Shown one piece after another: positions 1 through 17,139 of a stretch of 64,000 nt of DNA. The notes under the pieces are model-generated. The model saw only the letters and a program-made list of their open reading frames with translations. It made no database searches and was not told the origin of the DNA. Origin of the DNA: Tilletiopsis washingtonensis. Its lineage: Eukaryota; Basidiomycota; Exobasidiomycetes; Entylomatales. The DNA is taken from NCBI RefSeq assembly GCF_003144115.1, contig NW_020312011.1:507941-571940 (forward strand). Reading direction: 5' to 3'. Each line of letters starts with the position of its first letter. Positions within the stretch are counted from its first letter, which is position 1. The translations under genes were made by a program, and so were the position numbers.

Positions 1-278
1 TCCTTCCCCCCCTGGCCCATACGTGGCTCGCGCCACCTCGGTTCGCCCCACGCTGTCCGCTTCGCTCTCCCGTTTCAAGCTCAGACGTAGCAGCAGGCTC
101 TCTCAGACCCCGCTCTTGCTCTCTTCCACCCCCCCCCCCCCCAGTCCAGGCGGGGGGCCATTGCTCCATCGCTGTGACGCTATGCAAATGCTCGTAGGCT
201 GAAAGTGGGTAATACTTGGATGTGTGCGAGCCACATCGAGGGGGCGCCGCAGACGTGTGTGTGCGCGCGGGGCGCGCC

Positions 279-4476
<4,198 letters not shown>

Positions 4477-4984
4477 GCCTCTGCGCGCTCGCTGCCTCTC
4501 TACACCCGCCTGCCACTCACGTCCGCCTCCTGCATCACCTTTCTCACGTTACCGTGTACTCTAGCCCCGCACAGCGTTCCCGTCAAGTCAAAAGCCATCC
4601 CATTCTCGACAAGCTGGTTTGGAGGAAGCGACGGAGGCGCGGGACATGCGAAAGCCGGGACAGGGGAACGATGGGCGAGAAGCGTAAGGCGAGCAGCTGG
4701 TGAGGCACGGGCAAGGGGCGTAGAAGGTCGTGCTTGTGTGCGCCCGGCTCGCGGCCGAGCGCGGAGGTGACGGAAGGCGTGGACGCAGGACGCAAGAGCG
4801 GAATGACGAGGCTCGAGACGCGAGGCGGGAATGGCGATGCTTCAAGGATTAGACGAGGCCGGAGTGTGCTGAGGGGTGTTCAAGAAGGGTAGTCGATGCT
4901 TGGGAGGCGCGCCGCAGAAGCTAGCCGCTCCAGTCGGCTTGGCCTCGCGGCGGGAGGGCGGTGGAAGAGCGTCCGATGCCCGCT
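4477..4984. other. Convergent 3' intergenic region
   Basis: This 508 bp stretch lies between the RAD51 and C2H2-factor stop codons. It should hold both 3' untranslated regions. I see no RNA gene, repeat or credible coding exon. Confidence 0.6.
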
Positions 4985-5837
4985 CTACAGAGTGCCGGCG
5001 GAGAAGTGCGAGGGCGGATGCGCGTGCGTGACAAAGTCGTGGAACTGCTGCGGCTCGTACGTGTGCGAGAAGGTCATGAGCGGCTGTTGCTGGTGCTGCG
5101 ATGCGCCGTGCGGGTCGTACTTGAGCATGTCGGGCTGCGCGGCGTGGCCGAAGGGTCCGGCGCTGAGCGACGAGAAGGGCGTGTGGGCCGCCGCAGCAAA
5201 GGCGCCGCCGAGCGCAAGGTGCGAATTGGTCGGCGTGCTGGGCGCCGAGCTCTGCAGCGTCGACGTGCTCGAGCCGCCGGTGTAGGCCGGGTGGGGCAAG
5301 TCGCTCGGCGAGTGGCGAGCACTGGGACGCGGCGTGCGCGGCGAGGCGAGGTGCGGCTCGAGCTTGTACTGCTGCTGCTGTTGCGCCTGCTGCACGTGCG
5401 CCTGGTGCGTGCCGTGGAAGGCCGGCTGCTGGTGGTGGTGGTGGTAGTGCATGTGCTGCGAGGCAGCCGAGTGCGCACTGTCGGCGCTGAGCTGCATCTG
5501 CTGCTCGAAGTGCGAGCGCGACTCGAAGCTGTCGAACATGTTGACGTGCTGCGGCAGCTGCTGCGCGTCGTGGTGCTGCAGCTGCAGCGGCGTCGGCTGC
5601 GCAAGCAGCATGCTCTGCGCCGGCAGCTCGCCGCCGCCGCCGTGGAAGGAGAGCGGACTGGCGGCGCCAAAGTGGTGCGCCTCGCTCGACGTCGCCACGC
5701 TCTGCCCGCACTCCATCGAGTCGTCGCCGCCGAAGCGCGACGACGGCTGGCTCGTGAGCGCCGACTCGTTGTACGACGTGCTGTCGCGGCTGTCGGCGTA
5801 CGCGCCGTCTTCCTCGTCAGCGGCGTCGTCGTCATCG

Positions 5838-5874
<37 letters not shown>

Positions 5875-7422
5875 GGTCGTCGCCCGGACGCCGGACGTAC
5901 TGCTGTGCCTCGACGACGTGATGCATGGCGCCGGCGCCGAAGAGCGGAGCGGCGTTGTTGGTGCCGAACGCGCCGACCATGCCCGGCAGCAGGGCGGCAG
6001 CGGCAAAGTCGGCCTCGCCGAGGGTGCGGCGCGAGTTGCGAGTGGAGCGGCCGGCACGCAGCGGCATGACGGGCACGGCGCTCATGTGCGGCACGATGCC
6101 GCCGCCGACGAAGCTGTTGCTGCTCATGACCACGGGTGCCCGCGCGCCCGGCTCGAGACGGTGCGAGCTGACGAGCTGCGGGTGGGCGCGGCGCGTGTGC
6201 TTGGTGAGCGTCATTTTGCGGCAGTAGCTCTTGCCGCAGCCCTGCCGCATGCCCGTCAGCACCCCCCGGGAGAGCAAGCAGCCCGAGTCATTGCTCACCT
6301 GCACAAGGCAGCGGTACGGACGACGGCCGGTGTGGATGCGGCGATGGCGAGCGAGCGAGCTAGAGTCGGCACTAGGGGCAGCGTAGTGCTTGTCAGCGCG
6401 TGCACACGACGCCGCTCCGACGGCGACCAGTACTCACAACGCCTTGTCGCAGAGATTGCATTGGTGCGGTCGCTCGCCTAAAGGGCGAAGGAGGATCAGC
6501 CGGCACCGAGCGTGATGGCATGCCATCATGCGCACCAGTGTGGACGCGGACGTGCACCGTCAGTGCCGAGCGCTGAATGAAGGTCTTGCCGCACTTCTTG
6601 TGCGAGCACTTGAAGGGCCGCTCGTTGAGATGGATGCGGTTGTGCCTAGGCAGGGCAAGGCAAGGGTGTCGAGTTAGCTTCTCTCATGCGGGCATATGCG
6701 AAGGGATGCGCCGAGGCCGATCTCGGACGGGACGATGCCGAGCGGCGGAGCGTTTCTGATGCAGGCAGCGTGGAAGACAAGGACCCCTGGCGCCTGCACA
6801 CCGACGCGGCACGCGCGACGCGGCGGCAGACGCGTTGTCCGTGATGCTCTTGTCCTCACTCCGCACAGACGCTCGCATGACACGAGCGCAATGCTCGCCG
6901 GCAGAGGGCTTGCAGGCTCATTGCAAGCCCTCTCAAGCCCTCTCTGGCCGTCGTGGCTCGGCATGACAGCAACTGTCACCGCTCGGCTCCGCACTTTTGT
7001 TTGTTGCGTGACACGGTGTGCGCCGACCTCGTGCAGCACCTGCTCCTCCCAAACCCGAGGCGGAGCTCGAACGGCGACGATGACAAGGCACAGAGACTCA
7101 CCGTGCCAAGTCCGAGCGGCTGATAGCGGCCATGGTGCAGACAAAGGAAAACGGGGACGGGCCGGCGGATCGGCGATTGAAACGTGCACGCGATGACGGT
7201 GAGGAGAGGGGAACAGGGCGACAAAGGAGGGCGTCTGTCAAGCGCTACGCTGACTCGCCGCTGCAGCGCAGCACTCACCGGCTGAATGCCTTTGGGCAGC
7301 CGCGAAATGCACACTCGAACGGCCGCGCCTCTGCCCGGTGGTCGTCGTGTACGAGCTCTGCAGCTGGAAGTCAGGCGCGAGACGCAGCTCTTGGGCGCAT
7401 ATGACGCACCGAGAATGTCCAT
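4985..7422 (-). CDS. Four-finger C2H2 transcription factor with acidic/Gln/His-rich tail
   Basis: Seven exons (7410-7422, 7279-7363, 7102-7119, 6536-6645, 6438-6477, 6299-6371, 4985-6241) sum to exactly 532 codons, 531 residues. After a short leader [13 protein letters not shown] come four tandem C2H2 fingers at about residues 21-125. They carry C-x4-C (finger 1), C-x4-C (finger 2), C-x2-C (finger 3) and C-x4-C (finger 4), each with the H-x3/4-H half and TGERP-type linkers. This is probably a nuclear DNA-binding regulator. The remaining 400 residues are low complexity: an uninterrupted Asp run (coded near 5824-5875), His runs, Gln runs and Ser/Pro-rich stretches typical of activation regions. 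The finger array is cut by five introns, one of about 455 nt containing a hairpin. The exact target family is not recognised. Confidence 0.85.
6903..6933. other. 12-bp perfect hairpin in a C2H2-factor intron
   Basis: Arms AGAGGGCTTGCA (6903-6914) and its exact complement (6922-6933) flank a 7 nt loop. It sits in the unusually long intron 6646-7101, followed by a further partial copy of the arm (caagccctct, 6934-6943). Possible RNA structure; function unknown. Confidence 0.75.
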
Positions 7423-10400
7423 GTCGTGAGGCGTTTGCGGTGAGTTGCAAGCCAGTCGTCGTTGAGAGCGAGGCGTCGTGTTGCGAGCGTGCGGAGGACG
7501 AGGCCGAGTGGAGGCGAGAGGTGTCGGGATCAGGAGGAGACGCTGGCGCCGGGCGGCGCTTAAGAAGGATCTGCCTTGCTGGCCAGCGCGCAAGGCGCTG
7601 CGAGTGGCTGATCAGGTACCGAAGGCCGCTCGCTGGCGCACGCCGGAGAGGAGCAGGACAGAGGACGGCTGCCGGCGGCAGGCGCCTTGTCAGTCGAGAG
7701 GCTGCGCTGCTCTGGCTCGGCGCCTTGCCACGCCGGCAGAGGAGAGCTCTCCTCCTCGCCCGGTCGGGAGGTGGCGCCTGCTGCAGATGGGCGCAGCGAT
7801 GCAAGCCTGCGCAGCTGCGGCCATGCGGCCGTGCAGTAGCAGCATGCAGAGCGGGCAGCTGCGCAGAAGAGCAAGTGTGCATTCGGCTGGCCCCATCGGG
7901 ATGAGGGAGGCCTTGCCCGACCTGCCCGTCTGGGGCGTGCCGGCGCGGCTCCGCGGTGCCCCTGACGCGGCGCTGACGCGCTTGCGCTGGGCACCGCAGC
8001 CCGCGGCGGCGGCGTGCGGCCAAATTTCGAACACGCGCGAGGCGCTGCCGCTTGCGCTGGGCCGGCTTCGCGGCGTTGCTTTGTCCAGCGCTTCAGCTGC
8101 AGCGCCAGCCTCGCCTCGCCTTGGCTGCCCGGCATGGGGACCGAGGGGCACTCGACGCTCTTGCGCGCAGTGAGATCGCGGCGACGAACGCTTTCTTTGC
8201 CACGCAGCACGGCGGCGTCAGGGCTGAGGTGCGCCGGGAGGAGGGCGCTTCAGCCCTCCGCCAGCCTTGGCGGCGAACTCAGACAGGCAGCGGCCTTCGA
8301 AAGAGCTCTGCTGCGAGGCGTGTCGCTGCAGCGGCTGGCAGCTGCGACGAGGTGCCTGAAATCGCTCTGGACTGTTGGCCTGGACGGCTGCGCGTTTGCC
8401 GGGGACGGGCGAGGGACGAGAGGGACACGCGGGCCGGCGGCAGCGTCACAAGCGAGTGAGGGGCAGATACGCACTGTCGAGCGGATGCTGGTGCGAAGGC
8501 GGCGGAGTGTCGTGGAGCGGCTGATGAGCGGCAGGCATGGGAGCCTGGCGTGCCGGAGTGAGCACACGAGCGCGCAAAGTACACGCCCCCCCTGTCCGTG
8601 CCTCGTCGTCGCCATGCGAGAGGCGGCCACAGCGCCTTTCGTCTGAATGCTGGCTTGACGCTTGCTAGCCCGGAGCGGAGCTACGGGAACCACCTGCAGA
8701 ACAGGCGCCCGCTCGCCGGGAAGAGGCTCAAACGTCGCGAAGCCCGTGATGAAGGTCGCTCTTCATGCGATTGCGGCGGCTCGGGCGCTGGCTTGCAGAG
8801 ACAGGAAGCAGCGCGGTCCTGAGGCCGCCGTTGGGATCCAGAGCCCGAGCGCCCGACGATCATCGCTGCTGCTGGATCTCGCACTGCCCGTGCTGAAGCG
8901 CGCTCGGCTGAGCCACGCACGGTTGCGCGAGCGCGTGCGTCCGCCACTCAGGGCGGCTTTGCTGTCCGCGCGTGGACGGGCGAAGGATAGCAGGAGTGCG
9001 CTCGCAGTCAGCATCTCCAGCGACCGCACGAGCCGTGACTTGGCGCGCTGACGGTCGCGCAAGGAGCGTATGCTGGCGGCGATCGATGCTTCTTTCGCTC
9101 GCTCCGCAGACGCTTCAACGCCCTGGCGCAGAGCCTGGAGCCGGCCGCTATGACTGCATGGCGGGCGTCGGCATGATCGTGCGCCGCTGCAGCTGCGGGA
9201 AGGCGTGCGTCGGCCGGCGCTCTGCGAGCTCGCTTGTCTTGTGTGTGGCGCGGTGCCTAGATGAGGTGGTGATGGAGGAAAGCAGACGCGCCGCGAGACG
9301 CGCCGCCGTGAGCAGGCGCCGGCATGCGAAACGGCCGCTCGCTCCGCTGCCTTGCAGCACACCCGTGCGCCAGCCAGCGGCCGCACGACAGCTTGCCCCG
9401 AGCTCGACCTCTTCTGGTGGGCTGCGAGAGACTCGGCCCTGCTCCATGTGACTGCTTCATCTTGTCGATGCCGGACGCGCAGAGCGAGAAGCAAGAACGG
9501 TGGGCAGGCAACGCTGCTCCCACGCGTGCGGGGGGTTCGCTGCGACACCCGGCAGCACTTGGAATCGCGCACGCTGTCGCGCGTGCGGCTCTCCACCCGG
9601 GGCCTGACGCTCGGAACCCGATCATTAGCTCGAGCTGAGCATTTCAAGCCATACGCGAGCTCGCCGACTCCCACATCAACGCCAGCGCCGTGGCGCAAGT
9701 CCGCCGCCAGCCGCGCGAAATGAGTCGCAGGAACGATCGCGCCGCACACGCCCCCTCTCGGCCTTCCCGAGCCTGGCTTGCCGATCCTTTCTGTTCGGCT
9801 CGTGCGTGGCCGACTAGTGCGGACGTGCACGAATGCCGCGCTCTCGGCACGCTCGCCGTCAGCTTGGGCTGTGGCTGTGCGAGAGACCCTTTGACTGTGT
9901 GCCGCCCGCGCCGCCTTGCCGGTCGGCCTCGTCCCGTGCTCTGCCTGTGCTGCACCAACGACGTGACCCTTGCGGCGAAGCTAAGCCTGTGCGACCCGAG
10001 CGCAACGAGGCTCGGGCGCGTGGCGGGCTGATTGAGCCCTGCGGTGGCGCAGCCAGGGCGAACAAAGATGTCATGCCCGGCGCTGGCTTGCTCGCAGCGC
10101 GCGCGCGACTTGCGAGACGAGGTGGATCTGGGCAAACGTCAGGGGGGCGTTCACACGACGCATCAAAGCGCCGTGGCGCCGCAGCACGCAGGAAGAGTCG
10201 AGCGTGCAGCATGCCAGCATGGCGTCTGCAGGATATCAGAGCAGGTCCGGGCGACGTTGGTCGATGCACTAGGCCGTCCCCTCCTCAACTCGAGCGGCGC
10301 GCGTGCGGTACCGCATTGCATCGTTTGGCGTCCTCCAGCTCCTGCGCGGCTGGCACGCTCGAGCGCACATGGGAGTGTCGTCGCTACGGCTGCTCTGTGG

Positions 10401-10784
10401 AGCCTGGCCTCCGTCAGCAGCTCGTGCGAGACAGCGGCGCCGCTGCAAACTCGTGCGAGAGCCTGACGCAGGGCGTCGTGCCGCGCACCTCTCCCTCTCG
10501 TCCGTCACGCCTCGTGCCGGCGGCAGTCGTGCCAAGTCACACTCGCTCTTTCCCGCTCCGCGCTCTCGCTCCTGCGCATCAGCATCGAAGTGACATGGCA
10601 TGCTTAAATTCGGCCGCGGAGCTGGGGTAAAGGGGAGCGCAGGACGACACGTCAGGCTATAGATGGGGGTCAGATCGGGCCGGCGGGGGACCGCAGCGAA
10701 GAAGGGGCACACGCGTGGTGACGCAGGGACAACGGGGCCTCTAGGCGGAAGGGAAGGGGGGGGATGGAGCTCTGCGGACGACGC
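7423..10784. other. 3.4 kb region without a recognisable gene
   Basis: This lies between the C2H2-factor start and the stop of the cortical protein. Several stop-free frames exist (for example 8763-9830 on the minus strand), but their translations are Arg/Ser/Ala/Cys-rich, lack family motifs and behave like chance open frames in GC-rich DNA. It must include the promoter and 5' leader of the C2H2 factor and the 3' end of the downstream gene. I see no tRNA, rRNA or terminal repeats. Confidence 0.6.
7553..7564 (-). promoter_or_regulatory. CTTAAG core element upstream of the C2H2 factor
   Basis: On the minus strand this reads CTTAAGCGCCGC, about 131-142 bp before the ATG. The same 12-mer occurs before the GMC oxidoreductase at 38873-38884. 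It is a candidate TATA-like core element; the role is inferred from position and recurrence only. Confidence 0.35.
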
Positions 10785-13700
10785 CTATCTGGCCACGGAG
10801 CCGCTCGGCCCGGCGCTGGGCCGGCCAGCGCGGATCTTGGAGATGCGGTCGGTGAAGGTCGAGGCGGTGGGCGACGTGCTGCCCAGGCCGGCCGGCGTGG
10901 TGCGTCCGCTGGCCGGCTGCTCGTTGGAGCTGAACCAGTCGAGGCTGTTCGACGTGCGCGCCGAGCCCGGCTCCGCGTCGGCAGCGGCGGCAGCCTTGCC
11001 GTCCGGGCCGCTCGAGAAGCGCTGGTGCGGCGCGTTGAGGCTCAGGGCGCCGAGCTGCGGCGTGGCCAGGTGCGGCGGCGGACTGATGGCACGCAGCGAG
11101 GCCGAGTCACGGCCCGAGCCGCCGCCCGGCTGCAGCACGGAGCTGGCGCGCGAGTGGCGCGAGCGCACGCTGCCGCGCCGCGTGCGCGCTGACATCTGCG
11201 ACTGGTACTTCTTGTGCGCCAGGTCGCCGACGTCGTGGGCGCCGTTGCAGCAGGCACGCACGTTCTCGAGGCCGTCGAAGTTCTCGCCCTCGTCCTCCTC
11301 GAGCATCTGCTCGGCCGTCTGCAGGCGCGGGTCCAGCGGCGTCGTGGGCTCAAAGGTGGCGCGGTCCACGCGCCGCTCGCTGCCCGCCACGCTGCGCCGC
11401 GACGTCGAGACGCCGCCGATGGAGGCCGTGGGGCTCATCGGCCGCCCGCGCACGCTGTCCCACTGCTTCAGATACTCGTGCGCGGCAGTGTCGCGGCGCT
11501 TGCCCGTGAGCGTGCTCGAGGCGCCGATGCTGGCGCCGCGCCGCCGCGGCGTCGACTCGGTCGCCGGCGCAGAGTCGCGCTTGCGGCCCGGCGCCAGGCT
11601 GGCCATGCTGCGCGCCGGCGACAGGAAGCGCTTGCTGCCGATGGTGCCGTCGGTGCGCGTGCGGTCGTGCCCGGCCTTGCGCGGCGAGATGGTGCGGTCG
11701 GGGTCAAAGTCGGCGCTGCCGCTCTGCGCGCCGACGGCCGCGGTGGCCGCGCCGGCAGACGCCGAGTTGCGCTTGCTGATGAGGAAGTCGAAGGCCGTGA
11801 GCCACATCTCGTGGCGCTCGCGGTCCGGCGCAGTGATCTTGACGTCGCGCTGCGGCGTCTTGACGACAATCGACAGGTGGTAGAGGCCGGCCGGGCTCGG
11901 GTTCGTGTCCTCCACGACGCGCACGCCCTCGATGACGGCGCCCTTGCTCATGCCCTCGCGCACGTTCTGCGAGCCCGGATCAGACAGCGTCCAGTACAGC
12001 ATATTCGTGTACGGGTGCAGCCAGAAGTAGCGGCGGTGCCGCTTCTCCGAGTGGCCGCTGCGGCCCATCGTGCGGCGCGTGTACTTGTGCAGATACTCGC
12101 CGATCATGGTCTGCGTGATGGCGTGGATGACCATCGGGTCGGTGCTCGGCGGCGTCAGGCCCGCCGCGCCGCCCTGCGCGCCGTCAGCTGCCGCATCCGA
12201 GGCGTGCGACGAGGCAAAGGACATGCGCCGGCTGAGCTCGGACGTGGCATCCGAGGCGAACGAGGCGGCAGAGGCGCCGCGCAGATGCAGTGCGCCGCCG
12301 AGCGCCGCCGCGTGCGAGCGGCGAGACGCTGTGCTCTGGCGTGCGCTGTGGATGCTGGCGGCGTCGCTCGCGCGCCCCGCGCTCATCGGCAGGCCGTTCT
12401 CTTGAGACATCGTGCGGGCGCGCAGGCTCGACAGAGACGGGCGCTGCCGGCTCGGCGCGCCGGGCGAGACGTACGAGGACGGCGGCGGCATGGCGGCTGT
12501 CGAGAGACGGCTCGCGGGCCGGCCGTGTCCATCGCTCGACGAAGGCGGCACCTGCAGCGTGCTGATGCGCCGATGCGCTGCCATCGCCACGAGCTCCGGC
12601 GGCGGCGGCGACAGCGGCCGCGCCGGTGCGCCGTCCAGCATGCTGGATGCGGCAGAGGGGCGCGACTTGACAGTCCGCTTCGACTCGACCGGCGGCAGCG
12701 TCGGCGGCGGCGGCATGCTCGGCGGCGGCGGCACGGCCATGACCGGCGGGCCCGCGCGGCCGAGCGTCGCAGCCTCCTCGGCGTCGGTGTAGCGCGATGA
12801 GTGCGTCGAGTCCATCGAGACGCGACCGCTCGGCGCGAGGCCGTGCTGGCGGTTGACGGCACCCGCAGTGTACATGACGGGCGCTGGCGACTCGGGCCGC
12901 GGCAAGCCGTCGCGGTGGCCACCGAACGTCGATGTCGAGTCGCGGGACGGCTGAAGAGTCTCGGCGTTGCTCGGGTGAGAGCCAAGAATGACCACGCCTG
13001 CTGCAGGCAATGTAGCGGCCGAAGAGACGCTGGACATGGCACGAGGCGCGCCCTGATAGCGCTGCCACGAGTCGTCATCTGTCTGCGAGGACGTGTCGCG
13101 CAAATCGGCAAGCACCACCTTGCGCACGCCTCCGTCTGTCTCCTCGTCTGCCGGCGTCTGTGGCATGTCGTCCGTCTCGCCGGCCGTCGAGTGCGTGCTG
13201 CTGCGGCCCATGGCCGGAGCAAGGAGGCTGCGCGCGCCGTTCACGCCAGTCAGCTTGCCCTCCTCGCTCGGCACCTCGGTGGCATCCTCGAAGGTGTCGT
13301 CGCGCTCCGCCTGAACAAGCGCCGCGCGAGCCTCGTCAAGCTCACGCTTGAGCGTGCTGGTCTCGGTTGCCGCCTCGCTGCGCGCTGCCGCCAGCGCGGC
13401 GTTCAGCTGTGCAGTGGCCGCAGAGGCAGTGGCAGCAGCAGCTGCAGCAGTCTTGGCGTCGGCACGCAGGCGGGCAAGCTCGGCCTCGAGCGCCGAGAGG
13501 CGACTGCGCAGCGCCTCGACCTCCTCGCGGCTCTTCTTGATCGCATCGTCCTTCTCGCGCAGTGTCACTTTGAACGCCGTCTCGAGGTCACGCACGTAGG
13601 CATCGTTGGACATTTGCAGGTCCTCGATCGCACCGGCGTGGTCCGTGTCCTTCTCTGCCAGCTCGGCGGCATGGTCTGCGCCAAGGCGCTCGACCGCACG

Positions 13701-16291
13701 GGCATGGTCGGCACCGAGACGGTCAATGACACGCTTGTGCTCTGTGCTCTGGTCTGCAGACAGCTTCTTGTGCAGCACCTCGGCGGCAGTGAGCGCAGCG
13801 GCGCCCTTTGCGACCTCAGCGGCGAGCGCCTGGGCGTGCCGCGAGCGGGCCTCGCCAATTGCAGCGTCGTGTTGCTGGGCCTGCTGCGCAAGCGCATTGT
13901 GCAGCTCGCCGGCGTGGCTCTCGTTGCGCGCAGCCATGGCCGCATCGTGCGCCTCGTCGCGTTTGTCGAGTGCAGCAGCGAGCTCAGCCGCGCGCTCCTC
14001 CAGCGCGCGCCGGTGCTGCGTGTCGCGAGTCGAGAGCGCCTGGGCGTGCGCGCTGTCGCGCTCCTCAAGGGTGACGGAATGCGCGAGGTGCAGCGCCGAG
14101 AGCGCGGCAGCGTGCTCTGCCAGAGCAGTGCTGTGCTGCTGCTCGCGCTGCTCGAGCTCTGCCAGCACGGCGCGGTGCTGCAGGTCGCGCTGCTGCAGCT
14201 CGGCGTGCGCGGCGTCGCGCTCGGCGATGAGCGGCGTGAGCAAGTCGGGCTGCGCCTCGGTCTGCGTGTCCTTGTGATCGACGGCAGCCAGCGTGGGCTC
14301 GCGCTCTAGTCCGAGCGCGCCCTGCGACGTCTCGCCAAGCAGCGCCGCGAGCGTGTCGGGCTGGTCGATGCTTGTGCCGCCGAGGCCGGCCAGCTCCGCG
14401 CCGAGGTTGCCGCCCTCGAGGCTGACGGACGCGGGACGGCTGCTGGGCGCGTGGCCCCACTGCTCGGTGTGACCGGAGGCGGAGCCGTCCTCGAAGGAGC
14501 GCTCCGAGCTCAGGTCTGCCTCTTCGCCAGCCAAATACGCCGTGCGCGAGAGCGGGCTGCCCTTGCCAGCCAGGTCGGCCTGCATGAGCGTCTTGCGTCC
14601 GGCACGTCGGCGCGACTTGGGCGCCGACGCGTACTCGTCGCCCGCAAACGCAGGATCCACGCCATCGAGGCTGGCGCGGCGCGCGGCCGAGTCGGAAGCC
14701 TCCTCCAGACTTGCGTCCTGCTCGTCGGCCTCCTCCTCGTCAAAGGCCATCGAGGAGCTGCGCGACGCTCCGAGGCCCAGACGGCTGGCGATGTTCGGCC
14801 GCGTGCTGCTCTTGGGCATGCGCATTTTGGCGAGACGGCCCGCCGCGGGACTGTCGGGCTCGTCGGCCCACTGCTCTGCCTCGTCGCCGCTGCTCTCGAC
14901 GTCGGACGCGCTCGGCGCGCTCAGGCCAGCCTTTGTGAGCAGCAGGCGCAGCTCGGCGTTCTGCTCGCGCAGGCGGCGCTTCTCCATCGAGTCCTTGCCC
15001 GTGCGCTTGTGCGCCATCGCAAGCTTGGCGCGCAGGTCCGTCAGGTCGCGGTCCTTGTCCAGACGCTTGCCGAGCGGCGAGTGCCCGCCCGCATCGCCGT
15101 CCAGAGCCGCACCTGGCGAGCCGGGCACCGCCGAGCCGCCGCGCCTCCGCGCTGCGGCATCGCCGCTGAAGTCGTCGTCGTCATTGCGCGACGTGTCGTT
15201 GCTCAGCAGACTGCGGCTGAGGCTGCGGCTGAGGTTGTCGCGCTCGGACGCGCGCTGCGCCTCGGTGCGCGCGGCGCTCAGCAGGGCGTTGAGGTCGCTC
15301 ATCTCGCGCGCCATGCCCGCCTTCTCCTTGCGCGCCACGGCCGTCTCCGTCTCGCGGATGCTGCGCAGCTTCTCCAGCTCCTCGGCATTGGCCTCGAACT
15401 GCACGCGCTGCGCCTCGAGCTGGTCGCGCGTCTTGAGCAGGTCCTTGTTGACGCGCGTGCGCTCGTTCTCGGCCTTCTTCAGCAGCGCCGTCTGCGCGGC
15501 CAGGTCGCTTTCGAACTGCTGCGCCGCAATGTTCAGGTCCCAGTTCTCCTGCTTGAGCTTGTCTGTGCGCCGCCGCAGTAAGCACGTAGCGCCGCGGAGC
15601 AGGCGCGCGTGGGCCACTCACCCTCAGCCTGGATCAGCGCCAGTGCGCGAGGCTTCCAGCTGCCGAGCTCCTTCTCCGTCTCCTCCTTTGCCTCGCGCAG
15701 GTTGCGGATCTCGCCGTCGCGCTCCAGCAGCAGGCCCTGCAGACGCCGGATCTCCTTGACCAGATTCTCCTGCAGCTCATTGACAAGGCTCGCGTCGCCG
15801 TTGCCCGCCGGCGCCGCCGCGTTGCGCGCTCGCCGGTCCGTCTGGCGCGGCGTCGGCACGGGCGGCGGGCCCATCTCGCCGCGGCCCGGCGTGCCCGATG
15901 CCGCACCGGCACCGAGCGAGGAGCGCAGGAAGGAGGAGCGCGGCTTGGTCGGCGACTCGGGCGGCGCCATGGCCGTGCCCGACGCCTCGAGCTCCGAGTC
16001 CTCGGACATGGACGAGTGCGAGCTGGTGCGGCTCAGCGCGTTCTGGTCGGCGCTGCCCAGCGGGCCGTTGCCGAGCTGCTGCGCCGTGCTGGAGCGCGGC
16101 AGCGGCGGCGGCGGCGATGCGGCACTGGCATTGGCGCCGAGGTCGGCGGCTGACTTGCGCACGCCGCGCCGCAGCGACGAGCCGGGGCGCGATGGCGGCT
16201 TGAAGGCCAGCTCGCCGCCGAGCGACGTACGCGACGCGGGCGACGGCGACGGCGGGCCCGCGTCGAAGGTGGCGTCGTGAGAGAACGACAT
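10785..16291 (-). CDS. ApsA/Num1/Mcp5-type cortical coiled-coil protein with C-terminal PH domain
   Basis: Two exons (15622-16291 and 10785-15562, one 59 nt intron) encode exactly 1,815 residues. A Ser/Pro-rich N-terminus leads into heptad-like coiled coils at about residues 185-340 and again at about 645-965 (long Glu/Ala/Leu/Arg repeats such as ERDSAHAQAL and ELEQREQQHS). Near residues 1370-1487 lies a pleckstrin-homology domain (TMIGEYLHKYTRR, HRRYFWLHPYTNMLYWTLSD, ERHEMWLTAFDFLIS) matching the Mcp5/Num1 PH family. Num1, Mcp5 and ApsA anchor dynein and mitochondria at the plasma membrane and direct nuclear migration. The remainder is disordered and Ser/Arg-rich. The ATG at 16291 (MSFSHDATF) follows an apparent acceptor, so a 5' UTR intron is likely. 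Confidence 0.85.
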
Positions 16292-17139
16292 TGCCGGCTT
16301 GCGGCCTGGCGAGAGAGAGAGAGAAAAGGTCAGAAGAGAGTGGGCGCGGAGCACGCAGAGTGCCGTGCGCCGCCTGCGCCTCGCACCACTCACAGGCCGC
16401 GCCGGCAGGGAGACAGAAGCGCAGAGGCCGGTGCAGGCGTGAGAGCCGCGGTCGCCGGAGTGGGCTGCGCGGACGACGAGCGTGTGTGCTCGGCGAGAGG
16501 GTCGGGGATGAGCTGTGAGTGTGAGAGGGCAAGAGGGCGGCCAGACAACAGCGCGGCAAGAGCGGCGGCAGCGGCAGCACAGGCACGGCCGCGGCGCCTC
16601 ACACGCAGCAGCGCGCGCCACGCTAAAACGGCGCGCCCAGGCGAGGGGGTCCGCGCGGCCGCGCCTAACTGTAACGGCGGGCCTGGCACGGAAGCAGTCG
16701 GACGTTCAGGCTGCCTTGTGCCGTGTGGCTTCCCCTCCCGTACAAACATCAAAGCAAGCTCAGCTCGGCTGTTGTGTGAGCTGAGAAGAGACGCAGAAGG
16801 AGCCGCTGGCGGTGCTGCAGCTGCTGCAGACGCAGGATAGGCTCATGGCGCAGGCTGCGGGCGTGCGTGCAGCGGGCGCTGAAAGGAGCCCGAGGCGGCG
16901 GCGGCGGCGGTGTTGTTCTGCCGCCGCCGCGCGCGCTTCGGCCGTGTGCCTGCATCTGTCAAGCGGCGCTCCTCGCGTGCCGTGCACGTGATGCGCCCTC
17001 CTCTCCCCCTGGCCTCCTCTTCCGCTGCCACTGAGCGTCTAGATTGCTTCTCCCGTCTCCTTGCCGTCTCCTTGCAACTATCCAGCTGGGGGGCGTCACC
17101 GCCACCGCGCCGCATCTGCACCTCGGGCGTCGTCACCTC
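16292..17139. other. Intergenic region: 5' side of the cortical protein gene, 3' side of the chromate transporter
   Basis: These 848 bp should hold the promoter and leader (with a probable 5' UTR intron ending at about 16304) of the cortical protein, and the 3' end of the chromate transporter. I see no additional gene. Confidence 0.55.

Noticed and set aside
182-189. ATGCAAAT octamer
   Set aside because: It lies in the 3' flank of HAT2; the octamer is an animal POU-factor motif and is expected by chance.
8763-9830. 355-codon open frame on the minus strand in the 3.4 kb spacer
   Set aside because: The translation is Arg/Ser/Ala/Cys-rich without any domain, signal or family motif. Frames of this length arise by chance in DNA this GC-rich.
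12801-14309. 502-codon frame antisense to the cortical coiled-coil gene
   Set aside because: It mirrors the Glu/Ala/Leu-rich coiled-coil codons on the other strand. It has no independent motif.
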